A DNA stretch of 64,000 nt from Streptomyces rimosus (GTDB taxonomy: Bacteria > Actinomycetota > Actinomycetes > Streptomycetales > Streptomycetaceae). Below the pieces are notes generated by a model that made no database searches, was not told the origin of the DNA, and worked only from the letters and a program-made list of their open reading frames with translations. Positions 7,975 to 16,851 of this stretch are shown here, in pieces. Numbering within the stretch: the first letter of the stretch is position 1; each line of letters starts with the position of its first letter. The stretch covers positions 744,001 to 808,000 of the forward strand of contig NZ_CP023688.1 of NCBI RefSeq assembly GCF_008704655.1. The letters run 5' to 3'. The position numbers and the translations under genes were made by a program.

Positions 7975-9312
7975 GTGGCAGCCGCAGAGGACAAACGGTG
8001 TATCGCGTACCTCATCCGCCGTGAATGCGAGCAGCGCGGCTGGGGCCCGGCCAAGCTTGCCCGCGAGCTGGGCATCGCCGCGGGCCGAGGCCCCGGGGGT
8101 ATGGGACGGCAGTACGCCCGCAAGCTGATGGCCGGCGAGCGCACCCCCACCTACTGGCGGCCCTACGTGCAACAGGTCCTCAACCTGGGTGGCTTACCCG
8201 ACGAGAACGACAGTGCCGGCGCCGCCGGGCACGTCGATACGGTGGATGCAGTACTGGCTCTCGGGAGGAGCGACAGCGACGTGGACCGTCGGAATTTCCT
8301 GACCGCCTCCGGCGGCACCGCCCTTTCCACCATCGGACTCCCCGACCCCGACGCCATCACCCGCCGCGTGCGCAACGCCTCCGCCGACGCCGTACGTGTC
8401 GGCCACAGCGACGTGCAGGCCGTACTGACCATGGTCCAGACCCTGGGAGACCTCGCTGCCGAATACGGCGGCGGCCACGTGCGCCACCTCGCCCTCAGCT
8501 ACCTCCAGCACAATGCTGGGCCGTGGCTCAAAGGCCGCTTCGACGAGGCGACCGGCCGCCAGCTCTACGCCGCCGCCTCACAGCTCACCCACCTGATCGG
8601 CTGGATGACACAGGACCACAGCGACGACCCGCGCGAGGCCATCCCCTACTTCGAGCAGGCCCACCGCCTGGCCGTGGAAGCCGGCGAGCCGGAACTCGCG
8701 GCCACCGCACTGCGCGGCACGGCCGTCCAAGTCCTCGCGATGGGCCCAAGGCACCGCGCCCGCGCAGTGGCCCTGGCCGAGCAGTGCATGAACAGCGCCA
8801 AGGACCTGCCCGACCCGCGGGCCAGGGCCTACTACCAGACCACCCTGGCCGAGGCGGTCGCCCTCGACGGCGACCACCGGCTCGCCACCCGCACCCTGGC
8901 CGCCTCGCAGAACAGCATCGAACGCACCGCCTCCGCACCGACCGGCGACTCGTGGGCCTCCCACTTCACCATCGGCCGCTGGGCCTACGCCTCCGGCATG
9001 ATCCTCTCCAAGATGGGCGACCTCACCGGCGCCAGTAGCCAGCTCCAGCAGGCACTTAAGCTCTACGGCCTCGACCGTCGCCGCACCCGCGCCAACGTCC
9101 TCGGCCACCTCGGAGCGATCCACCTGCGCCAGCGCAACCTCGACGGCGCGCTGGCAGCGTGGTCGGAGTTCGTGCAGGTGGCCGACGGCGTCCAGTCCGT
9201 ACGGGTACGGGAAGCGGCCGAGGACATGCGCCTGCGCCTGGCCCGGTACACCGACGTAACCGAGGCACAAGAACTGTCGGAGAAGGCCGCCGCGTTGCTC
9301 GCCCGAACCTGA
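7975..9312 (+). CDS. XRE-family regulator with TPR-like C-terminus
   Basis: 445 residues from GTG with AGGAGGG upstream. An N-terminal helix-turn-helix (about residues 8-65: [20 protein letters not shown] … [12 protein letters not shown]) is followed by a [14 protein letters not shown] segment typical of streptomycete regulators and a long helical-repeat region ([24 protein letters not shown], [22 protein letters not shown]). Such proteins commonly sense small ligands or peptides through the TPR part. It is transcribed divergently from the peptide/ligase cassette and probably controls it. Confidence 0.85.
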   Translation: MAAAEDKRCIAYLIRRECEQRGWGPAKLARELGIAAGRGPGGMGRQYARKLMAGERTPTYWRPYVQQVLNLGGLPDENDSAGAAGHVDTVDAVLALGRSDSDVDRRNFLTASGGTALSTIGLPDPDAITRRVRNASADAVRVGHSDVQAVLTMVQTLGDLAAEYGGGHVRHLALSYLQHNAGPWLKGRFDEATGRQLYAAASQLTHLIGWMTQDHSDDPREAIPYFEQAHRLAVEAGEPELAATALRGTAVQVLAMGPRHRARAVALAEQCMNSAKDLPDPRARAYYQTTLAEAVALDGDHRLATRTLAASQNSIERTASAPTGDSWASHFTIGRWAYASGMILSKMGDLTGASSQLQQALKLYGLDRRRTRANVLGHLGAIHLRQRNLDGALAAWSEFVQVADGVQSVRVREAAEDMRLRLARYTDVTEAQELSEKAAALLART

Positions 9313-9444
9313 CTGATCACTGCCCGCTGTTGAAGCACTTCTCAGTCGCCGCAGTTGCTAGTTCGCCAAACCCCTGCGGCGGGCGGGCCTCGCCCCTCGG
9401 CCTCCTGAGATGCTGGGACCACACGGTTGAGAGGGGCAGGAAGC

Positions 9445-9987
9445 ATGCAGTGGCACATCCATGGTGAGCGGCCGATCTACGAAAACCCGTGGGTCAATCT
9501 GTGGCTCGTTGATGTCCAGCAGCCGGACGGCCGCCGCTGGGAACACCACGTGGTGCGGATGCGTCATCTGGCCGTCGCCGCGATCATGGACGACCAGAAG
9601 CGGGTGCTCATGATGTGGCGACACCGTTTCATCACGGACACGTGGGCCTGGGAGCTTCCGATGGGCCTCATAGAGGAAGGCGAGACTCCCGAGCAGGCAG
9701 CCATCCGCGAAGCACGGGAAGAGACCGGATGGCGCGTCGAAGGAGTCAAGCCGCTCATCTATGCCCAGCCTGCCAATGGGATCACGGACTCCGAGCACCA
9801 TGTCTTCCGGGCTGAGGCTGCTGAGTACGTCGGGCCGCCCACCGAGCTGAACGAGTCCGATCGGGTCGAGTGGATTCCCCTCGCTGATCTCAAGGGCATG
9901 ATCGACCGCAAGGAGATCGTGAGCAGTGGCTCCCTGGTCGGAGTGCTCTACCTGCTGCTGGACGAGGTGACCGGCGGGGGGAGCTAG
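9445..9987 (+). CDS. Nudix hydrolase (ADP-ribose pyrophosphatase-like)
   Basis: 180 residues. A complete Nudix box is present: G LIEEGE, then REAREETGW, matching GX5EX7REUXEEXGU. The N-terminal part (MQWHIHGERPIYENPWVNLW) and the QPANGITDSEHHVF segment resemble ADP-sugar pyrophosphatases. The ATG at 9445 with GGCAGGA just upstream is preferred over an in-frame TTG at 9427. It converges with the next gene, overlapping by four bases at the stops. Confidence 0.85.
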   Translation: MQWHIHGERPIYENPWVNLWLVDVQQPDGRRWEHHVVRMRHLAVAAIMDDQKRVLMMWRHRFITDTWAWELPMGLIEEGETPEQAAIREAREETGWRVEGVKPLIYAQPANGITDSEHHVFRAEAAEYVGPPTELNESDRVEWIPLADLKGMIDRKEIVSSGSLVGVLYLLLDEVTGGGS

Positions 9988-11306
9988 GTCAGCATCTTCC
10001 GCATGTGCGCCTCGAAGGCGATGACGGGCGCCTCCCGGGCGTACGGACGTAGCTGCGCATGGAAGTCGCGCACGTGGGCGGTGACGCGCGGCGAGTTGAT
10101 GGCGCTGGCCAAGTCGAGCGCCATGGTGGCCGCGTCGCACGCCTGGGAGAGGTCGCCGCGCCGGAGCTGAGTCGAGGCGAGCCAGAACGCGTGAAACGCC
10201 CGGCCGCGTTGCTGATTGCCGCGCTGCTGGGCGTCGTTCTCTCGGCGTAGGCCCTCGGCGATGAGCGGTTCGGCCTCCTGGGGCTTCCCGAGCTGAGCGA
10301 AGGCAATGCCGGTGTCCACGATCAGCTTGGTCTCGTCGAAGTAGCGTACCCAGGCCGGGGCTTCCTTGCCGTTGGCGTGTTCGAAGTGCCGGTTTGCGCG
10401 CGACACGGCTCGTTGGCAAGCGGCCCCGTCCCGCAGAACGGCTTGTGCAAAGGCTTCACGCATGTAGAGCATCGACATGACGAGTGCGGAGTCGGGTGTG
10501 TCGCGGGCGGCGTCCTGGGCCGCTTGAGCGAGCGATACCGCTTCGTTCGGCTCTTCCTCGTAGGTGGCCTGCAAGCTCATGCAGGAAAGCACGTTGGCGA
10601 CGAATTGCCGGTCGCCAGAGTCCCGCGCGCTCGCTAGCGCCTCGGTGAAGTATGCCTGTGCCTTGCTGTACTGCCGGGCGTCGAAATAGGCCCAGCCGGC
10701 CAAGCGCGCCAGTTCAGCCTCGATCGCCTGGAGATCGGCCTTCAGGCTGTGCGCGTCGCCGCGCCGCAGCAGACGCTGAACGTGGCGCAGCTGTCCAACA
10801 ACGGCCGGTCGGAGGAGGGCGCCTCCGTGAGCGTCGTCCTGCCGCCAGTAGTCCGTGATGAACGACCGTAGGGCAGAGACGGTAGACGGCGTGACATCGG
10901 CTTCGTCAGTGACGGCCAGCACATCGTCCAGGTCGGTTGATCGGCGAGTCGTCCGTACTGGCTCTTCGCCTGAAGGGGCAGGCGACGGTGGCTGAACGAC
11001 AACCTGCGACGGCAGTTCCCATGGTCTGTGTGCCAGACCAAGCAGGGCTCCGGGGATGCGCAGGCCGTCAGAGATGCGCTCGATTACGTCGATGCTCGAA
11101 ATCCCCCGACGGCCTTGAACGACATCGCCCACCCGGCCGGGCGTCAGGTCGCAGAGAACCGCGATACGGCCTTGAGGGATACCCGCCTTGCGATACATGA
11201 GCTGAAAGATGCGTCCGAAGTCGCGCACCCGACACGCTTCGATGAATTCCGTGCTGCGCAGCAGCGCCGAAGGAAGCTCACGGGGGATGTCGTTCAGGCT
11301 GGCCAC
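9984..11306 (-). CDS. XRE-family regulator with TPR-like C-terminus (second)
   Basis: 440 residues. The helix-turn-helix spans about residues 30-90 (DFGRIFQLMYRKAGIPQGRI … RVGDVVQGRRGISSIDVIER). A proline-rich linker leads to a helical-repeat half (LAGWAYFDARQYSKAQAYF, ALASARDSGDRQFVANVL, TQLRRGDLSQACDAATMAL). It is divergent from the HATPase-domain gene, and XRE/HATPase pairs of this kind are frequent in streptomycetes as regulator plus anti-sigma-like partner. Confidence 0.83.
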   Translation of the reverse strand: MASLNDIPRELPSALLRSTEFIEACRVRDFGRIFQLMYRKAGIPQGRIAVLCDLTPGRVGDVVQGRRGISSIDVIERISDGLRIPGALLGLAHRPWELPSQVVVQPPSPAPSGEEPVRTTRRSTDLDDVLAVTDEADVTPSTVSALRSFITDYWRQDDAHGGALLRPAVVGQLRHVQRLLRRGDAHSLKADLQAIEAELARLAGWAYFDARQYSKAQAYFTEALASARDSGDRQFVANVLSCMSLQATYEEEPNEAVSLAQAAQDAARDTPDSALVMSMLYMREAFAQAVLRDGAACQRAVSRANRHFEHANGKEAPAWVRYFDETKLIVDTGIAFAQLGKPQEAEPLIAEGLRRENDAQQRGNQQRGRAFHAFWLASTQLRRGDLSQACDAATMALDLASAINSPRVTAHVRDFHAQLRPYAREAPVIAFEAHMRKMLT

Positions 11307-11458
11307 GGGCCCGGCTCCTACCGATTCTCAACTGACCGGTCAGTCTACCCACTTGGGGTAACCCAATGGGTGTAGGCATCCTCCCTGCTCCTCACCAGTC
11401 TTGGAAGCCGATCGGCCAGCTTCTCCCCCAGAAGCGTCCAGGAGGCGAGCGAGCAGTG

Positions 11459-12376
11459 ATGGCTGCTGGAAGAAATGACGCCTGCGGTCTCGGTACTTTG
11501 CACCGAGGCGTGCAGCTCAGCGAATCGGCCCTTGTGAATGGTGACCCGCTCCTCAACGAGCGCTCGTACTCGTCGGCCCTTGCCGCGAGCCGCCCCCTCG
11601 ACTTCACAGCGATTACCTACCGGCCCACCGAGCGAGCGGCCGGCACCCGGCTGCCCCGGGTGGATGCTCGGCAGGTTCGGGACATGCGCCTGGACGGGGC
11701 CGCGCAGCTTCGGCGGTGGGGCGCCCGGGACGAGCTGGTCACGGATACGGAGATCGTGATCAGCGAGTTGGTCGCCAACGCGTTCCTCCACGGTTCCCCG
11801 GGCCGCGATGTCATCCTCACCCTCTCCTCGTACGAGTCGGCGATCGACGTGGCGGTGGCCGACGGCTGCCCGAGGCTGCCGCGGCTGCCCTGCGCATCCG
11901 CGGACAGCCCGGACACTCACGAGGACGGGCGTGGATTGCTGCTCGTACGCAACGCAACGGCGTACCACGGGGGGACCTGGCGCTTCACCCGGTGGAGCAC
12001 CGGCAAACGGATCAACTGCACCCTGCCTCTCCTCCGCATCAGCGACCACCGCGAACGGCGGGCTCGGGCCTACGACGCGGCGCGCATCAACGAGGCGACC
12101 GTGTACCTGGGACAGCTCGACCTGCACGACATCGACCACTTCAGCTGGCGCCAGGTGCGCAAGGTGCTGTGGGCCTCGCTGACCACTCTCGCCCCCTTCG
12201 CCGAGCGCCACTTCAAGGCTCTGGCGAGGGAGGACCCTGCACGCCCGGAGATCCGCGCCTTCCTCGACTGGGTCCGCCGCCTGCGGGCAGCCGACCGGGT
12301 CAGGTCGGCGGATCTGCTGGCTGCGGTACCCCCGCTGCTCGACCTGGCCGAGGCTGCCGTGGGGCAGCCCGCGTAA
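11459..12376 (+). CDS. ATP-binding (HATPase_c, RsbW-like) protein with C-terminal extension
   Basis: About 305 residues. The GHKL ATPase part spans roughly residues 55-165: the N-box ELVTDTEIVISELVANAFLH, then VAVADGCPRLP (G1-like) and DGRGLLLVRNATAYHGG (G2-like). These are the motifs of serine-kinase/anti-sigma proteins. A further 140 residues (YDAARINEATVYLGQLDLHD … LREDPARPEIRAFLDW-like) are absent from minimal RsbW proteins. The start is uncertain: ATG 11459 lies behind GGAGG (11441), and an in-frame ATG at 11366 would add 31 residues. It heads the rightward gene set that leads to the graspetide genes. Confidence 0.78.
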   Translation: MAAGRNDACGLGTLHRGVQLSESALVNGDPLLNERSYSSALAASRPLDFTAITYRPTERAAGTRLPRVDARQVRDMRLDGAAQLRRWGARDELVTDTEIVISELVANAFLHGSPGRDVILTLSSYESAIDVAVADGCPRLPRLPCASADSPDTHEDGRGLLLVRNATAYHGGTWRFTRWSTGKRINCTLPLLRISDHRERRARAYDAARINEATVYLGQLDLHDIDHFSWRQVRKVLWASLTTLAPFAERHFKALAREDPARPEIRAFLDWVRRLRAADRVRSADLLAAVPPLLDLAEAAVGQPA

Positions 12377-12469
12377 GCCCATGCCGAACCGTTCCGGCCG
12401 CTGCCGGAACGACCCCCTTCCCGCTCGCCTCCGCGGCGAGCCCCCGCTGCCTGACCAGAGGACCAGGAC

Positions 12470-12706
12470 ATGCCCCCGACCGACAACCAGCGCAGCCGCC
12501 GTTCATCGTGCCAGCATCAGCCGCCGTGCCCGCCCGCCGAAGCGCCGGACCGGGAAGCGGCCCACATCGTGGCAACGCATCCCGAGCAGGGCTGGGCACT
12601 CCGCTGCAATGGCGTACTGACGTTCGAGGACATGGGCGAACTCCGTCCGGACGGGCAGGTCACCGCGCCGCACCGTCTGCTGACCCTGGCGGGAGCGGTT
12701 ACGTGA
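12470..12706 (+). CDS. DUF5999 family protein
   Basis: 78 residues. The segment SCQHQPPCPPAEAPDREAAH, HPEQGWALRCNGVLTFEDMG, ELRPDGQVTAPHR is the conserved DUF5999 pattern, a short streptomycete family of unknown function. The paired Cys (CQHQPPC) suggests metal binding. Its TGA overlaps the ATG of the next gene. Confidence 0.82.
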   Translation: MPPTDNQRSRRSSCQHQPPCPPAEAPDREAAHIVATHPEQGWALRCNGVLTFEDMGELRPDGQVTAPHRLLTLAGAVT

Positions 12707-13209
12707 TGACCGGCTTCAACTGGGGCGGCCGGCCCGTCCCCCGCTGGCGTCGGTACGCCTTACGCGCCCGCGGTCTCGGCGATGACGCACCGGGCGCGGC
12801 ACCGGATGGCGACTACGTCACGATCGACTGGGGAGAGCGCCGCCGTACGGAGGCGGAGCCGATCCTCGCGTGGTGGGTGTCGCGCAGCGTGTCCGGGCCC
12901 GGAAGCGCGCAGGAGCACGCGGGCGGCCGGGTGGAGAACGCCATCCACGCGGTCAACTGGCTCCACAGCCACGTCACGTGGCTGAAGCTGCGCCCGGGGC
13001 ACCCGGCGGGCCTGTTCTTCGACGCCCTGAACGAGGCCGCCGTCCGGCTGGACTACGCCCGTCGCCTGACCGCGGACTGCACCGGCATCAGCGTCTCGGT
13101 CACCGAGCGCGGGGTGTGCACCACCTTGTCGATCGGCTGCACCGTGGAGAAGGACGGGGCCGCCCCCCTCAGCACGCCGGTGGTCACCCTGACGAGGGGC
13201 GCCGTATGA
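12706..13209 (+). CDS. hypothetical protein
   Basis: 167 residues from an ATG overlapping the DUF5999 stop (TGATG); a GTG lies one codon earlier. I do not recognise it. It is rich in Trp and Arg at the N-terminus (GGRPVPRWRRYALRARGLGD) and has alternating hydrophobic strands at the end (GISVSVTERGVCTTLSIGCT). The tight coupling places it in the same operon as its neighbours. Confidence 0.65.
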   Translation: MTGFNWGGRPVPRWRRYALRARGLGDDAPGAAPDGDYVTIDWGERRRTEAEPILAWWVSRSVSGPGSAQEHAGGRVENAIHAVNWLHSHVTWLKLRPGHPAGLFFDALNEAAVRLDYARRLTADCTGISVSVTERGVCTTLSIGCTVEKDGAAPLSTPVVTLTRGAV

Positions 13210-13625
13210 ACGTCGAAGCGATGCTGGACGGGCGCTGCTGGCGCGGGTGCGAGCCGACCGCCGCCAACCCCGCCGTCTTCGTCGGGCCGGGCGACTTCTA
13301 TGGGCTGCACCTGCCGCTGTTCCTGTGCCAGCGGCACCGCCAGCGGATGCACGAACGGGCGCGGGCCGGGTTCGGCAGCGCGGCGTGTTCGCTGTGCGAG
13401 GCCATCGGCGTTGTCGTGGACCGGATCGGCGAGGACACCTCGGTGGTGACCGCCGTACGCCACTGGCCCGACGGGCGGCGCGTGGTCACCAAGTGGGCCC
13501 TCAACGTCGCGCTCTACGGCTGCCTCCCGTGCCAGGCGGCGGTCCAGGAGGCAGCCATCAACGCCTTCCGCGACCGCGCCCGGCTCGTCGGCGCCTCGCG
13601 GCGTCCCCTGAAACCCGCGGTCTGA
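13206..13625 (+). CDS. hypothetical Cys-rich protein, probable zinc binder
   Basis: 139 residues, ATGA overlap with the preceding gene. Cysteines occur as CWRGCEP near the N-terminus, LCQRH, CSLC (in AACSLCEAIGVV) and CLPC near the C-terminus, arranged like a zinc-stabilised fold. No family was recognised. Confidence 0.62.
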   Translation: MNVEAMLDGRCWRGCEPTAANPAVFVGPGDFYGLHLPLFLCQRHRQRMHERARAGFGSAACSLCEAIGVVVDRIGEDTSVVTAVRHWPDGRRVVTKWALNVALYGCLPCQAAVQEAAINAFRDRARLVGASRRPLKPAV

Positions 13626-13683
13626 CATGCCCCCACCCGATGCCGTCCGCACCGGCCGGCATCTGACTGACAACGGAGAAGCG

Positions 13684-14160
13684 ATGCCCCCGCTCCCACC
13701 TCCCCGGACCGTCTACTCCGGGGTGCTGCTCAACCCCCGCGACGAGGTCCTGGTGGTGCACCACAAAGACGCGCCCGGAGGCGTCTACGATCTGCCGGGC
13801 GTCACGCCCGACGCAGACGATAACGGCTGGATCGGGCTGGCGGCCGCGATCAAGACCGCCACCGGGCTGGAGGTCAACGTCGGCCGGCTGCTCGCCACCG
13901 AATGGGCCCCCGCTGATCCGCAGACCCGCACGCCCGCCTACCGCCACCGGGTGCGGTACTGCGGCCGGGTGCCGCAGCACCGGCGGATCATCCTGGGCGG
14001 CGGCCTGGACCACTACCGGTGGCTGGCCGCCGATGCGGTGGCCGAGCACTGCGGGCTCGCCGCACGCCGCATCCAGCACGCCCTGAAGGTGCAGCGCAGC
14101 GGGGGCAAGGTCGATCCGCGCAACCTCTCGTCCGTCACCTCCGGCGTCGCGGAGGTGTAG
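13684..14160 (+). CDS. Nudix-fold protein with degenerate Nudix box
   Basis: About 158 residues from the ATG at 13684, which has GGAGAA upstream; an in-frame ATG at 13627 would add 19 residues. The fold-level pattern is Nudix-like: RTVYSGVLLNPRDEVLVVHH, GGVYDLPGV, LAAAIKTATGLEV, YRWLAADAV. In the box itself the REUXEE residues are replaced (AAIKTATGL), so it is probably not a classical hydrolase and may have become a sensor or scaffold. Confidence 0.7.
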   Translation: MPPLPPPRTVYSGVLLNPRDEVLVVHHKDAPGGVYDLPGVTPDADDNGWIGLAAAIKTATGLEVNVGRLLATEWAPADPQTRTPAYRHRVRYCGRVPQHRRIILGGGLDHYRWLAADAVAEHCGLAARRIQHALKVQRSGGKVDPRNLSSVTSGVAEV

Positions 14161-14163
14161 ACG

Positions 14164-14778
14164 ATGCCCCTCACCATTCACGAGGACTTCGCTGCGGAAA
14201 GCCCGGAGCCGGCCCGCCCGCCGCGCTACCGCATCAGCCTGGGCCAGCCCTCTCACCGTCAGGCGGTCAAAGCCATGGTGAAGGCGCGCACGAACTGGAT
14301 GCGCCACCACGGGCTCGCGACCGACCTGGTAGAGCCTCCGGTCGTCAGCCACCTGGGAAGCGGGGCCGCCGCGGGGGCGCAGGTCTGGGTCCTGCACGAG
14401 GGGTCGATGCTGCGGGGCGCCGCGGTCACCTCGATCGACCCCACGGTGAACCTCCAGTGGCATCAGGACCCCGACAGCGAGTCCCTGTGGCTGCACGACA
14501 TGTACACCGACCCCGACGCCCACGACGCGCCCGGCCGCTGGCTGACGTGGTGGCTCAGCCAGCACTACGCCTCGCACCTGAAGTACGTGTTCACGGCCCT
14601 GTGCGACGAGGTGCTGGCCCGGAAGTTCGCGGACCTTCACGTGCTGGAACTGCATCCCACGCAGGACGAGTTCCGCCCCTTCCTGCTGCGCCGCCGCACC
14701 GGGCCCGCGCCGCGCCTGCACGCCTACGTGGCGAGCGACGTGCCGCCGCCGGACGCTGCCACCCGCCTCAGACCCTGA
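14164..14778 (+). CDS. GNAT-like acyltransferase
   Basis: 204 residues. The order of strands and the segment LWLHDMYTDPDAHDAPGRWL, followed by WWLSQHYASHLKYVFTAL, fit the acetyl-CoA-binding part of a GNAT domain. The C-terminal EFRPFLLRRRTG…RLHAYVASD is consistent with the last strands. It is the last gene before the graspetide precursor and may acylate the peptide or an intermediate; that is inferred from position. Confidence 0.6.
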   Translation: MPLTIHEDFAAESPEPARPPRYRISLGQPSHRQAVKAMVKARTNWMRHHGLATDLVEPPVVSHLGSGAAAGAQVWVLHEGSMLRGAAVTSIDPTVNLQWHQDPDSESLWLHDMYTDPDAHDAPGRWLTWWLSQHYASHLKYVFTALCDEVLARKFADLHVLELHPTQDEFRPFLLRRRTGPAPRLHAYVASDVPPPDAATRLRP

Positions 14779-14788
14779 GGCCCATCAA

Positions 14789-14823
14789 CTTCCGCGCGGG
14801 GCCTCCCCGTCACCGCGCGGAAG
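14789..14823. terminator. hairpin after the GNAT-like gene
   Basis: CTTCCGCGCGG and CCGCGCGGAAG form a perfect 11-bp stem around a 13-base loop, starting 10 bases after the stop codon. There is no clear T-run, so it may work as an RNA stabiliser or a factor-dependent terminator. Confidence 0.45.
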
Positions 14824-14961
14824 GACGCGGAGGCGGTTCCGCGTCCCGGGCGCCGCAGATCGCGGCCCCCGCCCTGTCCGCGGACCCGTCGCTCTCCTGC
14901 CGGCGGCGTCTTCGCACAGGTCCCGTCGTAGCGGGCAGCAGATGCGCGCCACGACGACGCC

Positions 14962-15001
14962 GGGGTGCTGGAGGCGTTCCCCCGAGCCCCTCCAGCACCC
15001 C
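14962..15001. promoter_or_regulatory. hairpin in the leader of the precursor gene
   Basis: GGGGTGCTGGAGG and CCTCCAGCACCCC form a perfect 13-bp stem around a 14-base loop, ending 46 bases before the precursor start. A strong stem in this position could set expression of the precursor relative to upstream genes, by attenuation or by protecting a processed 5' end. Confidence 0.5.
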
Positions 15002-15047
15002 ACCGGCCGGGCCCGCCCGGCCCAACACCCACACCGAGGAGAACGTC

Positions 15048-15290
15048 TTGCCCACTGCCCTGCCCGCTCCGGCCGCCCGGCCGTACGTGCTCAGCCACCT
15101 GACCCCGCTGCTCCCGGGCACCGGCGGCGCCACGGCACCGCAGCACCGCTACGACCCGGCGCGTCAGCTCGTCGTGGACGACACCGGCGCGCCGGTCGTC
15201 AGCAGCCCGGTCAGCACCATCATGGCGACCGGCCACCTCGGCCCGCACGAGAAGGCCGACCGCCCGGACGGGATGGACTCGTGGTGGTAG
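15048..15290 (+). CDS. tgmA: graspetide precursor (ATP-grasp-modified RiPP)
   Basis: 80 residues from a TTG with GAGGAG upstream. The leader RPYVLSHLTPLLPGTGG and YDPARQLVVDDTGAPVV follow the pattern of the putative ATP-grasp-modified RiPP family (GRASP_targ). The C-terminal core VSTIMATGHLGPHEKADRPD plus GMDSWW supplies acidic donors (Glu68, Asp71, Asp74, Asp77) and Ser/Thr/Lys acceptors for ester or amide macrocycles. It ends in WW and its stop overlaps the start of the ligase gene. The symbol is assigned by family and context. Confidence 0.82.
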   Translation: MPTALPAPAARPYVLSHLTPLLPGTGGATAPQHRYDPARQLVVDDTGAPVVSSPVSTIMATGHLGPHEKADRPDGMDSWW

Positions 15291-16318
15291 AAGACCTCGT
15301 CCACCAGGCCGGGCGTCCCCGCCCGGTCTGCGTGGTCGCCCGCGACGCCGACGCCTCGCTCAACGGCGTCGTCCAGGACCTGCACGCCCTCGGCGCCCCG
15401 GTGCTGCGCTTCGACCTGGCCAGCTTCCCCGAGCGGGTGACCCTCGCCGCCCAGCTGGCCGGCGGGCGCATCGTGGGCACGCTGGAGGCGGACGGGCGCC
15501 GCGTACGGCTGGAGGACATCGGCGCCGTGCTGTGGTGGCACCCCTCCAGCCCCCGCATCAGGCCCGACGGAGCGGACGAGGGCGAGGCCGAGTGGCTGAG
15601 CCGGGAGGCGGCCGCCGGGCTGGCCGGCACCCTGGCCGCCCTCGGCTGCCTGCACGTCAACCACCCCGACCACACGGACGCGGCGCAGAACAAGCCCTAC
15701 GCCCTGGCCCAGGCGGCGGCCGCCGGGCTGCGCGTTCCCCCGGTCTGGATCGGCAACGATGTCGCCGACGCCCGCCGTGCCGTGGACGATTTCGGCCAGG
15801 CGGTATGCAAGTCGCTCGTGTCACCGGCGGTCGAAACCGCCGACGGGCCGCGCGCGCTGTTCACCAGCGCGGTCGAGCCCGGCGACCTCGGCGAGAACGT
15901 GGCCGCGGCAGCGCACCAGTTCCAGCGGCGGATCAACGCGATGTACGAGGTGCGGCTCATCATGGTCCACGGGGAGCCGTTCGCCGCGCGGCTGACGGCA
16001 CCGGCCCATTCCACGGATTTCCGGGCCCACTACGACGAGCTGGTCTACGACTACATCGACGTGCCCGACGAGGTCCGCTACGGCACGGTGCGGCTGATGA
16101 GCCGCCTCCACCTGGAGTACGCCGCCCTGGACCTGCTCGTCGATGCGCAGGCCCAGTGGTGGCTGGTCGATGTCAACCCCGCCGGCCAGTGGGGCTTTGT
16201 CGAAGGCAACCTTCCCGACCTCGCCATCTCCGCCCACCTCGCCGCCGTGCTGGCCGACCCCCGCATCTCCCTGCGCCCCGGTGCCATCCGGCCCGAGCGC
16301 ACGCACACCCACCAATAG
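15281..16318 (+). CDS. tgmB: ATP-grasp ribosomal peptide maturase
   Basis: 345 residues from GTG (15281 or 15284), overlapping the precursor gene. Features of graspetide ligases are visible: an N-terminal RPVCVVARDADASLNGVV with VLRFDLASFPERV, the GAVLWWHPSSPRI segment, VNHPDHTDAAQNKPYALAQA, the ATP-grasp core (VCKSLVSPAV, RRINAMYEVRLIMVHGEPFA) and the metal/ATP residues in WWLVDVNPAGQWGFVE. It should activate Asp/Glu side-chain carboxylates of the precursor as acyl phosphates and form ester or amide crosslinks. It sits directly after its probable substrate. Confidence 0.88.
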   Translation: MVVEDLVHQAGRPRPVCVVARDADASLNGVVQDLHALGAPVLRFDLASFPERVTLAAQLAGGRIVGTLEADGRRVRLEDIGAVLWWHPSSPRIRPDGADEGEAEWLSREAAAGLAGTLAALGCLHVNHPDHTDAAQNKPYALAQAAAAGLRVPPVWIGNDVADARRAVDDFGQAVCKSLVSPAVETADGPRALFTSAVEPGDLGENVAAAAHQFQRRINAMYEVRLIMVHGEPFAARLTAPAHSTDFRAHYDELVYDYIDVPDEVRYGTVRLMSRLHLEYAALDLLVDAQAQWWLVDVNPAGQWGFVEGNLPDLAISAHLAAVLADPRISLRPGAIRPERTHTHQ

Positions 16319-16326
16319 GAGGCCCC

Positions 16327-16851
16327 ATGCATCAGGGATACGACATCGCCGACCCGCCCCCGGTCCGCATCGGCGGGCAGGGACTGCTGACCGACGCTGA
16401 CGGCCGGGTCCTGGCCGTACGGCCCACCTACGTCAAAGAGCCCGAGCACTCCTACCAGCTCGTCGGCGGACACGCCTTGGAAAACGAGGCGTACGAGGAC
16501 GCGGCCGTGCGCGAAGTCCACGAAGAAACGGGTCTGCTGCTCGCACCCGGCCGGCTGCTGGTCATCGACCGCATCGACGCCAAACCGCCGACCGAGCAGG
16601 AAGAGGGCCGGGCCCTGGGCTACAACTTCGTTCTCGACTTCGGCACCGTCCCCGCCGATACGACGATCCGGCTGCCCGCGCCCTCCGGGGCCGGTGAGTC
16701 GCCCGAACTCGATGACTACCAGTTCTTCACGGATGACGAACTGGAGGCCCACTGCCAGGACTACATGGTCAAGCGCATCCGCTGGGCCCGGCGCGCCCGC
16801 GCCAGCGAGTGGACGTTCGAGCTGCACCGCGGTGAACTGGTGCAGCGATGA
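16327..16851 (+). CDS. Nudix hydrolase
   Basis: 174 residues, 8 bases after the ligase. The box is intact: GGHALENEAYEDAAVREVHE then ETGL. The sequence YNFVLDFGTVPADTTI and the C-terminal WTFELHRGELVQR complete the domain. Its role in the cluster is unknown; a nucleotide-sugar or cofactor-derived substrate is possible. The stop overlaps the next gene by four bases (ATGA). Confidence 0.85.
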   Translation: MHQGYDIADPPPVRIGGQGLLTDADGRVLAVRPTYVKEPEHSYQLVGGHALENEAYEDAAVREVHEETGLLLAPGRLLVIDRIDAKPPTEQEEGRALGYNFVLDFGTVPADTTIRLPAPSGAGESPELDDYQFFTDDELEAHCQDYMVKRIRWARRARASEWTFELHRGELVQR

